From contig NZ_JBFEFI010000008.1 in assembly GCF_040717535.1 (NCBI RefSeq), positions 1 through 64,000 of the forward strand: 64,000 bases of DNA. Direction: 5' to 3'. Position numbers and translations under genes: made by a program. Below are positions 53,766 through 61,981 of this stretch, piece after piece. The stretch is from Thalassoglobus sp. JC818. GTDB lineage: Bacteria > Planctomycetota > Planctomycetia > Planctomycetales > Planctomycetaceae. The notes under the pieces were generated by a model, which searched no databases, had not been told where the DNA came from, and saw nothing but the letters and a program-made list of their open reading frames with translations. The stretch's first letter is position 1; the number at the start of each line of letters is the position of its first letter.

Positions 53766-55658
53766 ATGAAACGATTCGCCCTACTCTTCACCGCCATCCT
53801 GATGATCGGCCCCTCTCTCCATGCTCAGGAGACAGAAGGGAGTGAAAAATCGCGGCCAAACATCATCTACATCATGGCAGATGAACTCGGCTACTACGAA
53901 CTGGGATGCATGGGGAACACTCAGATCGAAACCCCTAATATCGACAGAATGGCGAAAGAGGGAATCCTTTTCACGAACGCTCGCGCCGGATCGTCGGTGT
54001 GCGCTCCAACTCGTTGCTGCCTGATGACAGGTCTGCATTCGGGTCACACCTCCGTAAGATCTAACGGCGGCGGAACTCCTTTAAGAGCCGAAGAGGAAAC
54101 CGTGGCGTCGCTGCTCCATGACCAGGGATACGCCACCGGAGGATTTGGAAAGTGGGGATGTGGAGGCCGCGGATCAACCGGCGTTCCGGAGGACCATGGT
54201 TTCGACATCTTCCTTGGGTACTACGATCAGGTTCACGCCCACAGCTACTATCCCCCTTACATCATCAAGAACAGCGAAGAGGTTCTTCTCGAAAACAACC
54301 ACGGACTCAGCGAAGGCGAAACCTATTCCCATTATGTCATCATGGAAGAAGGTCTCGATTTCCTGAAGAAGAACAAGGACCGTCCATTTTTCGGGTACTT
54401 CCCAATTACACCTCCGCACGGACTGTTCGACATTCCGGACTCCGATCCAGCCTGGCAAATCTATAAAGACCAAGACTGGCCTGAATCCGCAAAGCGCTAC
54501 GCAGCCATGGTCACGATGGTGGACCGCAATGTCGGTGAAATCCTGGATCTTCTTCAAGAACTCGATCTGGATGAGAAAACTCTCGTCTTCTTCAGTGGCG
54601 ACAACGGAGGGAACGACTATTTCAAAAGTGCAGACCACCCACGTGGTTTTTTCGGAGCCAACGTTCACCCAGAAACTGGAGTCGAATTCCGCGGAACGAA
54701 GGGCACCTTGTATGAAGGCGGTCTCCGAATTCCGATGATCGCCCGCTGGCCCGGCCATATCGCCCCGAACAGAATCAGTGACTTGCGTTGGTATTTCCCC
54801 GATCTGCTTCCGACAGCTTGTGATGTCGCAGGAATTGCAATTCCGAAAGACATTGACGGGATCTCAATTCTTCCCGAACTGCTCGGCAAAGAGCAGCCAC
54901 AACATGAATTTCTCTACTGGGAAATCGGCAACCAAACCGCCGTTCTGTGGAATGACTGGAAAACATTCCGCGCTCGCCCCGAGGCAGACTGGCAACTCTA
55001 CAATCTGAAGTCCGACCCGAGTGAAGAATCTAACATTGCGGACAAGCATCCTGACGTGCTGAAGCAAATGATCGCGATGGCTGAGAGCGCTCACACGCCC
55101 GTCGTCGAGGGAACGTTCTTCAATCGAGATCTGCACGAAAAGGATCGGCGAGCGAAATTTGGAGACAACGTTCCAGCCAACTTTAAGTCATCCTCGGTGA
55201 AACACGATCTGGATCGACGCGGGTTGGTCGACGTGAAGTCGATGAAAGTCGTTCGATTCAGCAGCCAGGCTGAAGGCAACTCCAAACTCGCTCAACATGC
55301 GATCGACGGAAACCCAGCAACACATTGGCACACCGAATTCCAACCTGCTCGTCAGGAACATCCCCACGAACTCGTCATCGACCTCGGAAAATCACGTTCG
55401 CTTTCCGGGTTGCGATACCTCGCACGTCAGGATGAGGGATGGAACGGGGCCGTCAGAGAATTCGACCTCTTCGTCTCCAACGATCCAGAGTCCTTCGGTC
55501 GCCCCGTTTTAACTTCCTCATTTGAGAAGAAGAAAAACTCACAGGAACTGAAATTTCCCGAAGCAAAGGGGCGATACGTCCTCTTTAGGACGAAATCAGC
55601 TTTCAACAGCGGACCGTGGGCTTCCGTGTCCGAGATTGGTTTCCTCGAGTCGAACTGA
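53766..55658 (+). CDS. Sulfatase with C-terminal F5/8-type domain
   Basis: A 630-residue secreted sulfatase. Signal peptide residues 1-20, metal site IIYIMADELGYYELGCMG, formylglycine signature C79-A-P-T-R-C-C-L-M-T-G. Residues ~505-630 form a discoidin-like carbohydrate-binding domain (AIDGNPATHWHTEFQPARQE, HELVIDLGKSRSLSGLRYLA). ATG 53766 gives a clean signal peptide and GGA 5 bases upstream; 53742 and 53760 are alternatives. The appended domain suggests a polymeric substrate. Confidence 0.92.
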   Translation: MKRFALLFTAILMIGPSLHAQETEGSEKSRPNIIYIMADELGYYELGCMGNTQIETPNIDRMAKEGILFTNARAGSSVCAPTRCCLMTGLHSGHTSVRSNGGGTPLRAEEETVASLLHDQGYATGGFGKWGCGGRGSTGVPEDHGFDIFLGYYDQVHAHSYYPPYIIKNSEEVLLENNHGLSEGETYSHYVIMEEGLDFLKKNKDRPFFGYFPITPPHGLFDIPDSDPAWQIYKDQDWPESAKRYAAMVTMVDRNVGEILDLLQELDLDEKTLVFFSGDNGGNDYFKSADHPRGFFGANVHPETGVEFRGTKGTLYEGGLRIPMIARWPGHIAPNRISDLRWYFPDLLPTACDVAGIAIPKDIDGISILPELLGKEQPQHEFLYWEIGNQTAVLWNDWKTFRARPEADWQLYNLKSDPSEESNIADKHPDVLKQMIAMAESAHTPVVEGTFFNRDLHEKDRRAKFGDNVPANFKSSSVKHDLDRRGLVDVKSMKVVRFSSQAEGNSKLAQHAIDGNPATHWHTEFQPARQEHPHELVIDLGKSRSLSGLRYLARQDEGWNGAVREFDLFVSNDPESFGRPVLTSSFEKKKNSQELKFPEAKGRYVLFRTKSAFNSGPWASVSEIGFLESN

Positions 55659-56026
55659 GCAAACCAGAGCAGTACGCGAACTGCGCGACCGAAACGGCTC
55701 ATCAGCTGTATGTCAGGACTGATTAAACTCATCAGCGTGCCTCACACTCAACTCGCCGATGTTGCCGAATCGAAGCCCACAACTGATGAACTGCAGTGTC
55801 GCACCTCATGCGTGAATGAAAATACTCTTCACACACTGCGAATCTCCCGCACGAATGCGTTCTTTCACTTCATTCTGTTTGTGTGATGGAAAAAACTCTG
55901 GGCTCCAGTCAGCGCCAAGATGACTGGACCAGCTAGTCAATGCATGCTCGATCTTCCGACGATTGAAGATCGCGACTATAGATTCTCCCGACATCGTTCG
56001 CATTCCGAATTAGAACAGAGAATCTA
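55659..56026. other. Gap upstream of the LuxR-type regulator
   Basis: 368 bp with no supported gene. An inverted repeat CGATCTTC (55949-55956) / GAAGATCG (55965-55972), 8-base loop, lies 55 bp before the regulator start and could be its operator. Confidence 0.45.
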
Positions 56027-56725
56027 ATGCTGCAAGCAGTTGAACAGACATCATCAGGCCAGAAATCCGGCGGCTCAAAACCAATTCACGTGATGATGAT
56101 TGACTCATCACGTGCATGGCTTGAATCACTTCCGTTGGCTTTGCACCGATACGGATTCCTCCGAGTGATTGCACGAGCCACAACGATTCACGACAGCTTC
56201 GACCAGATCGCCAAATTGGCTCCGGAAATCCTGCTCGTCGACGGAGAGCTTTATCAACGCGGCTTTCGCGAGTTGAGTGAAGCAGTCTCAATTCGAACTG
56301 GCGAATGCCGAATCGCTTTGCTCGCGCAGTCACTCACCGACGCACAACTTCAAATCGCCATCCAAAATCAAGTACGCGGTTTCCTCTCAATCGCAGACAC
56401 GACCGACCAGATTGCGAACTCGCTCGAAGTACTCATGGTGACCGGCACTGCAATTTCGCCAAGTCTTCAAGAGCGAATTTCATCAGATCGAACCGGAAAG
56501 TTAACTGTCTCCCGTCGAACAGATTTCAGCGGACTCACCAACCGGCAACTGGAAGTACTGACACACCTCGCATCAGGACTTCGAGTCAAAGACATTGCTT
56601 CAATAATGGATGTTTCTGACAAAGCGATTGAAAGTCATAAATTCCGAATTATGGGCCGCTTGAAAATCCGCGATCGAGTTCAGCTATGCCGATGGGCCAT
56701 TCGCGAAGGACTCATTGCTCCATAA
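56027..56725 (+). CDS. LuxR/NarL-type response regulator
   Basis: A 232-residue protein. The receiver-like domain has D26 (VMMIDSSRAW) and a phosphoacceptor candidate D72 (ILLVDGEL). The C-terminal LuxR HTH is clear: GLTNRQLEVLTHLASGLRVK, DIASIMDVSDKAIESHKFRI. There is no adjacent histidine kinase. The 3' end overlaps the convergent sigma-54 activator by 46 bp. Its proximity to flagellar regulators makes motility control plausible. Confidence 0.85.
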   Translation: MLQAVEQTSSGQKSGGSKPIHVMMIDSSRAWLESLPLALHRYGFLRVIARATTIHDSFDQIAKLAPEILLVDGELYQRGFRELSEAVSIRTGECRIALLAQSLTDAQLQIAIQNQVRGFLSIADTTDQIANSLEVLMVTGTAISPSLQERISSDRTGKLTVSRRTDFSGLTNRQLEVLTHLASGLRVKDIASIMDVSDKAIESHKFRIMGRLKIRDRVQLCRWAIREGLIAP

Positions 56726-57783
56726 GCAGTCACATCGCCTGAATGGAATCGATCATGCTGTGGATCGCATTCATCATTCATCAATCCGAGTTTACGATAC
56801 CGGTCCATCTTGTTTCGAAGCGTTCTTGCAGTCACCCCCAACGTCTCCGCAGCGGCCGACTTGTTTCCTCCACAGCGACTGATCCGAGACATGATCACAC
56901 GACGTTCGATCTCTTCCAACGGAAGATCATTTAAGCTGTCCGGAACTTGAAAGTCCAACTCTCTCCAATCACTTTCACTCGGAAATTCAATCGATGTGAT
57001 TTCAGTTGAAGTCGCCAGCACGCATCCACGAAGGATCGAATTCCGCAGCTGACGAACGTTACCCGGCCACGAGTACTGAAGCAGTTGCCGCATCACCGAA
57101 GAGGACACTCGTTCTACCCGCTGCTCTCCTTCAAGTTGAAACCGTTTGAGGAAGAAGTCCACCAACAGTGGGATATCATCGCGGCGATCGCGTAGCGGCG
57201 GAATCGTCAGCGTGAGCACGTTTAGGCGATGCCACAGGTCCTCACGGAATCGCTTCTCCTGCACTTCCAGTCCCAGTTCTCGATTCGTAGCAGTAACGAT
57301 TCGTGCTTGCACATCGAGCTGACGATTGCTTCCCACGCGTTGATATTGCCTTTCCTCAAGCACGCGCAAGAGTTTCGACTGTGATGGCATCGGCAACTCG
57401 CCAATCTCATCCAGGAGCAGCGTTCCGTCCTTCGCTTCTTCCAATCGCCCCGCCCGAGATGCGACAGCTCCGGTAAACGCTCCGACTTCATGGCCAAACA
57501 ACTCACTTTCAATCAGTTGTTCAGAAAGTGCAGCACAGTTGACTTGGACGTACGGCTTCTCGGCCCGAAAACTCTGCCGATGAATCTCTCTCGCGAACAG
57601 TTCCTTCCCGGTCCCGCTCTCCCCGTTGATTAGAACAGCAGCAGACGAACGGGCAAAGTGCTGCGCTCGCTGCATCAACGTTTTCATGACTCGCGACTGA
57701 AAGATCACTCTCAAACTTCCTTTTCGGACTTCTCTGAGATTACCTGAACCATTACCTGAACCATTACCTTCAACTCTCGCCAC
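56680..57783 (-). CDS. Sigma-54-dependent activator without receiver domain
   Basis: A 367-residue AAA+ enhancer-binding protein. Walker A G54-ESGTGKE, GAFTGA loop at 101-106 (sigma-54 contact), Walker B LLLDEIG at 122-128, and a Fis-type HTH at about 310-340 (SAAAETLGVTARTLRNKMDR). There is no receiver or sensory domain, only a ~25-residue N-terminus with a 12-bp tandem repeat encoding GNGS units. Start GTG 57783. It lies in an operon with TPR proteins upstream and is likely the activator of the sigma-54-like flagellar promoters seen here. Confidence 0.92.
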   Translation of the reverse strand: MARVEGNGSGNGSGNLREVRKGSLRVIFQSRVMKTLMQRAQHFARSSAAVLINGESGTGKELFAREIHRQSFRAEKPYVQVNCAALSEQLIESELFGHEVGAFTGAVASRAGRLEEAKDGTLLLDEIGELPMPSQSKLLRVLEERQYQRVGSNRQLDVQARIVTATNRELGLEVQEKRFREDLWHRLNVLTLTIPPLRDRRDDIPLLVDFFLKRFQLEGEQRVERVSSSVMRQLLQYSWPGNVRQLRNSILRGCVLATSTEITSIEFPSESDWRELDFQVPDSLNDLPLEEIERRVIMSRISRCGGNKSAAAETLGVTARTLRNKMDRYRKLGLMNDECDPQHDRFHSGDVTAYGAMSPSRMAHRHS

Positions 57784-57808
57784 GAGCTCGCTGCGTGACT
57801 ACTGAAAT

Positions 57809-58207
57809 TTAAGAATTCTGCGCACGGTAGGCTTGCGCAGCCCGCGCACGAGTCAGGCTGTCATCAACTGCTGGCTGAAGTCTGCATCTCCGTCTTCGGA
57901 GTTCGTTTTCCACTTCCGCGATCTGCGAAAGGAACTGCTCAAGCACTTGTTGATAAGATGCACATGTTTGTTTAACCATTGAAGATAAGTTTGCACGATC
58001 GCTAAGAACTGCCTTCAATCCCTGACGCATCTCCGGATCGAGAGACTTCACGAGTGCCATCGTCGGCTCCAGTAGCTCATGGCAGGATTCAACTCGTCCG
58101 GTTCTGAGACATTCCTGAACCACTTGCGCCCCGTGGCGGGCGACGTTTGTGAGTCTTTGCAGGATCACCAACAACTGCGGCTCGCTAATTGGATTTGAGT
58201 AAGCCAT
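57809..58207 (-). CDS. Helical hypothetical protein in the activator operon
   Basis: A 132-residue alpha-helical protein (PQLLVILQRLTNVARHGAQV, KQTCASYQQVLEQFLSQIAE). Its size and helix content resemble small flagellar chaperones, but no family could be assigned. It overlaps the upstream TPR gene by 23 bp and lies 25 bp before the sigma-54 activator, so all are co-transcribed. Confidence 0.6.
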   Translation of the reverse strand: MAYSNPISEPQLLVILQRLTNVARHGAQVVQECLRTGRVESCHELLEPTMALVKSLDPEMRQGLKAVLSDRANLSSMVKQTCASYQQVLEQFLSQIAEVENELRRRRCRLQPAVDDSLTRARAAQAYRAQNS

Positions 58208-58970
58208 CGACTTCGATCCTCCATTGATCCAGCGACTGAGTCAAAGCATGTAAGTTCCGCTCAAGCTCTGACTTTTCGGACATTTGATCGATCCACCATC
58301 GCGATTGATTTCCCAACCAATCTTCGGGATCTTCGGTGACAATCTTTCGATAGAATCTCTTCGACTCATCATCCGAACCCAGTTTTCTCAAGCACCCCGC
58401 ATGTAGATAGGTGAGCCATCGCCGAATCTCGGTGCGATGCGCTGCGAAGTCAATGGACTGGATCGTTTGAACACAAGTTTCATACTCACCACTCGCAAAC
58501 AGACTCGATGCCAAAGCGACACGGTCAATGGCACCATCGACTGAACCATCCCTTTTAGCTTCTCCTTCCACTCTTGAACCTTGCAACGGCGAATTCTTCT
58601 GTTCTCCAAACGCTTCTTCCCTGCTCCCGCCCGTTTCATCAGGAGTTTGATCTTCCCGTGGATTAGGAAGGGCCTCGGGGAAACCTTCTCCGACTGCCGC
58701 TGGAAGATTTTCTATCGTCCCTTTCGAAGATGCAGAACGATGAAGCCTCAGCAGTTCGCCGAGTTGTTCGATTCGGTCTCTCAGCTCAGTGAACTTTTCG
58801 TGCTTTTGATCTCGCACGTCCGCATCATCCATTTCCAATGGTTGAAGACCAGTAAGCCCCGGCTCTGGAGGAGTTGGAACATTCGAACGCTGTGAGTTCC
58901 CTTGACTCAAACCAACATTAGCTGACAACAAGACGGTTACAAGAACTGCAGCTACTAACAACCGGCACAC
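58185..58970 (-). CDS. Secreted protein with coiled-coil and TPR-like region
   Basis: A 261-residue protein. GTG 58970 is chosen because AGGGAG lies 7 bases upstream and a signal peptide follows directly (LLVAAVLVTVLLSANVGLSQ). A coiled segment (KHEKFTELRDRIEQLGELLR) leads to a charged linker and TPR-like helices (ALASSLFASGEYETCVQTIQ, HAGCLRKLGSDDESKRFYRK). It resembles tol-pal-associated YbgF in layout. ATG 59051 is a possible longer start. It follows the larger TPR gene by 125 bp. Confidence 0.6.
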   Translation of the reverse strand: MCRLLVAAVLVTVLLSANVGLSQGNSQRSNVPTPPEPGLTGLQPLEMDDADVRDQKHEKFTELRDRIEQLGELLRLHRSASSKGTIENLPAAVGEGFPEALPNPREDQTPDETGGSREEAFGEQKNSPLQGSRVEGEAKRDGSVDGAIDRVALASSLFASGEYETCVQTIQSIDFAAHRTEIRRWLTYLHAGCLRKLGSDDESKRFYRKIVTEDPEDWLGNQSRWWIDQMSEKSELERNLHALTQSLDQWRIEVDGLLKSN

Positions 58971-59095
58971 AAAGTTACTCCCTATCCAAGTTAGTAGTAG
59001 ACAGCGACGAACAGTTTCAGCGGCACAACATCTCATGTAGAACCCAATCATATTATTGGAAAACTGTTCAACTCATTCGCCCCCCACTTCAACGA

Positions 59096-61303
59096 CTAGT
59101 TCCTATCAGTTGATAGTTCCGCATCGTTCTCGATCGGAATCAATCCACTGAAACATTGTATAGCCTCACGGTGATTACCTCGCATCTGTTCAATTCTTCC
59201 CATTATTCGCAGTGCTTCCCGGCGGCTCATCCGTTCCTCCTGATCGTTAGCAACCACTTCAAGACACCGCCGATATTTTTCTTCGAGCTCGACTGCACTC
59301 TCGTTGCCAACCAAAACAACGAATCCGTCTGATTCCGATTCACTCGAATGAATCACTTGTCTCACACCGCCTGTGGCAGTTCCCTCTCGCTGAACAAGTC
59401 GACGCAACTTTGTCTTCAATGCAATCTCTGGCCAGGCTTGGAGAGCTTCGGTGCACAGCCGTTCCACTTCATTCGTAAGACCCAACTCGTTCGCCGCAAT
59501 CGCCGCCAGATAGCACCAGTGTTCCTCCTGCGCTTCCGTCAGATCGAGGTTTGTATACGCTCGCAGGAGGTCCGCAGCCAACGCTTCACGTTTTTCGATT
59601 TGACTGACATGTTGGAGACGAATTAGCGACACGAGTAAAGCCGATTGTGCTCGCTGAGACTCCACTGACATTGACTCTTCGATCAACACTTCATTTGCTA
59701 ACGTTGGCTCACCGGACATTAATAATGCGGATGCGAGTAGCAAACTCAGCTGAGGCCCATAAATCGTATCGCCCGTCATGGCAAGCCCCTTCCGCAGCGG
59801 AACAACAGCTTCACGCGCTCGGTCATTTCGCAACAAAAGTCGGCCCAATAAACAGCCAGCAGCAGCATCAATTTCGCTTGTAACACCAACATCGAAGACT
59901 TTGAAGAAGCTGTTAACAGCTTCAGCGTCATCCTCAAGAAGTTGACACTTTCCCAGGTTGAGCCATGTCGCGTCTCTCAGTTCGCCCGATGGCCCTTCCA
60001 TCACCAAAGTGCTAAGTTCATGCTTGGCGGAGCTAACGTCTCCAGCCTGGACGCTGAATGCTGCCTGATGAAGACGTGAAACGATTGCTGAAGAGTGATG
60101 CGGAAAAACGGTTGAGCAATAACGCAGTGCTCTACGAGCCTGTTCTCGTCGAGCGAGTTTATTTGCATTGTCGTTCTCCTCGGATCTCCAAACGCGAATC
60201 ACGTTTTCTAACTGCTCCCATTGGTATCCTATTGGAAACAACATTGCATCGAGCAAAATCGAAACGGGGAGTTCCGAAATTCGTATCGAAGTAGTTCTAG
60301 CCTCACTTCTTTCACGAAACCCATCTGCAATTTGCAGGTCGACTCCAAGTTCTTTTGCAAGCTCTTGAAGAATCTGCTGCACCGATGCGTCTTCAAAACG
60401 GAGCGAGACATAAATCCCCTCCACTTCGTCATCCAGTCGTAACGTCGTCCGAACGGACTGCGGATTTTCAAACTGTGGCGGAGAATCTTCTTCCATTTCT
60501 GTTGCATCACGAAGAAGTTCTTCAGCTGTGATACGCAATTCTGGCCGCACAAGTACGAGGTCAGAAGTGAGTGTTCCTGTGTAAAGAGATTCGTAAACGA
60601 TTTGGGAAATCGTTTGTGCCCATTGATGAAAGAGTCTCTCGTGAACCCGTTGCTGATCAGGTCCAACAGAGTTGAGAACTTCATGGCATAAGACTTCTGA
60701 GGCAAGTTTTCGATTTCCGCGCCGACTCCAAATCCGACACTTCCCAAGAGTCGCTGTCAGACGCATGTTCGGTAACGTCGATTTCCGAATAACTGATTCG
60801 TAGTGTTGGAGTGCTTCTGCATCCCGGCGAAGTTCCTCAGCACACGCCGCGATCCTCAGCGAAACTTCTGGCGGAAAGACAACTTCACTACCTCCGGGGT
60901 TTTGTTTCTGTCTATGCGTTTGCTCATCCGATTGAGATGAGTGTTCAGACTGCGATTGACTCAATAGCCTCAAGGCCGCATGACAGTTCCCACTCACAAT
61001 GAACTGATCCGCCTGTTGAAGCGTTGACGACAAGTCCATCGACGGAGTCAGCGACTTCGAACTGGTTGTCCAATCCGTCGAGCTTTTGCCGATGGGCGAG
61101 ACTTGCTCGATGTCAATAAGTCCTTGATGACCTTCTTCACTTGAGTAGTCCACATCGACTTCTGAGTGATGATCGACCAAAGCCTCTTGTTTTCGCTGTG
61201 TCGACATCTCGAGTGTTTCGCGAAGCCACATACTGCCCCACGCTCCGATCGCTCCGAAGCCGACAATGCACAGCCAGAGTCCAAGGACGCGTAGCTGACT
61301 CAT
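59096..61303 (-). CDS. TPR protein with secretin-N (STN)-like domain
   Basis: A 735-residue protein with an N-terminal TM (VLGLWLCIVGFGAIGAWGSM). TPR-like helices flank a central STN-like domain at about 297-375 (VSLRFEDASVQQILQELAKE, LGVDLQIADG, LPVSILLDAMLFPIGYQWEQ). More TPR repeats follow to the C-terminus. No secretin barrel is present. ATG 61303 has AGG 7 bases upstream. It is first in the operon with the sigma-54 activator, preceded by a weak sigma-54-like element. Confidence 0.7.
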   Translation of the reverse strand: MSQLRVLGLWLCIVGFGAIGAWGSMWLRETLEMSTQRKQEALVDHHSEVDVDYSSEEGHQGLIDIEQVSPIGKSSTDWTTSSKSLTPSMDLSSTLQQADQFIVSGNCHAALRLLSQSQSEHSSQSDEQTHRQKQNPGGSEVVFPPEVSLRIAACAEELRRDAEALQHYESVIRKSTLPNMRLTATLGKCRIWSRRGNRKLASEVLCHEVLNSVGPDQQRVHERLFHQWAQTISQIVYESLYTGTLTSDLVLVRPELRITAEELLRDATEMEEDSPPQFENPQSVRTTLRLDDEVEGIYVSLRFEDASVQQILQELAKELGVDLQIADGFRERSEARTTSIRISELPVSILLDAMLFPIGYQWEQLENVIRVWRSEENDNANKLARREQARRALRYCSTVFPHHSSAIVSRLHQAAFSVQAGDVSSAKHELSTLVMEGPSGELRDATWLNLGKCQLLEDDAEAVNSFFKVFDVGVTSEIDAAAGCLLGRLLLRNDRAREAVVPLRKGLAMTGDTIYGPQLSLLLASALLMSGEPTLANEVLIEESMSVESQRAQSALLVSLIRLQHVSQIEKREALAADLLRAYTNLDLTEAQEEHWCYLAAIAANELGLTNEVERLCTEALQAWPEIALKTKLRRLVQREGTATGGVRQVIHSSESESDGFVVLVGNESAVELEEKYRRCLEVVANDQEERMSRREALRIMGRIEQMRGNHREAIQCFSGLIPIENDAELSTDRN

Positions 61304-61359
61304 AGTGATCCCTGATCTTTTGCATCGATTGAAATCGTTGACACAGTTCGATTGCAAAC

Positions 61360-61375
61360 CGCAACCGAGGCACCA
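61360..61375 (-). promoter_or_regulatory. Candidate sigma-54 promoter of the TPR/activator operon
   Basis: The minus strand reads TGGTGC-CTCGG-TTGCG. GG and GC are at the correct spacing and TTGC is intact, but the -24 element has two mismatches. It lies 57 bp before the TPR gene start. If real, the activator's operon would be autoregulated. Confidence 0.35.
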
Positions 61376-61576
61376 ATGAACGATGTAGACGAATTCCGTT
61401 TTCGAGAGGACAGGATAGAGACGTTCTAATTGTCTCTTTTAACTGACCGATACATCCCCAACATTCGCGATAATGTCATCGGAACTCCTCTGGTTGAAAT
61501 TGAGCAAAAGATTTCGAGCAAGTTTCGCACAAGCGCTTCGATAACTCTCGCGTCACATCAAGTCGGAGACTGATCC

Positions 61577-61885
61577 ATGCAGATTCAAAGAATTCACGAC
61601 GACCAGCACCCGTATTCGCCACCAACCGGGCCACACACACAGCCGTCCCGGCGGTCTGGCGATGCAACGTCTGTCAGCAACCGTGAGAACGAGGCCGCAA
61701 GTTTTTTGCAGTCCGCCGTTTCTGCGAAGGAGTTCCCGTCGTTCATCGAGAAGCTGCGTGAGCTTCCGGAACAAGATGATGAGGCAATTCAACTGGCCAT
61801 CGAGCGTTTTCGATCAGGTCAGTTGATAACACGCGAAGTTGCGGAATCCCTCGCCACTTCGTCATTGAAAGAGTTTATTTTTTGA
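61577..61885 (+). CDS. FlgM-like protein upstream of flagellin
   Basis: A 102-residue protein. The N-terminal half is polar and Pro/Ser-rich (HDDQHPYSPPTGPHTQPSRR), as in disordered FlgM. The C-terminal half (DEAIQLAIERFRSGQLITRE, VAESLATSSL) resembles the FlgM pattern of a helix, a G and a second helix with VAExL. GGAG lies 8 bases before the ATG. It lies 96 bp before flagellin. Anti-sigma-28 activity is inference from pattern and position. Confidence 0.45.
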   Translation: MQIQRIHDDQHPYSPPTGPHTQPSRRSGDATSVSNRENEAASFLQSAVSAKEFPSFIEKLRELPEQDDEAIQLAIERFRSGQLITREVAESLATSSLKEFIF

Positions 61886-61981
61886 ACCGTTCGTGATGAA
61901 GAATCACCTGACGGATTAGACGGACAAGAGCACGAGGCATCTATTCGATCGACACGAACAAACCATGAAAGAGGTTAGAAT

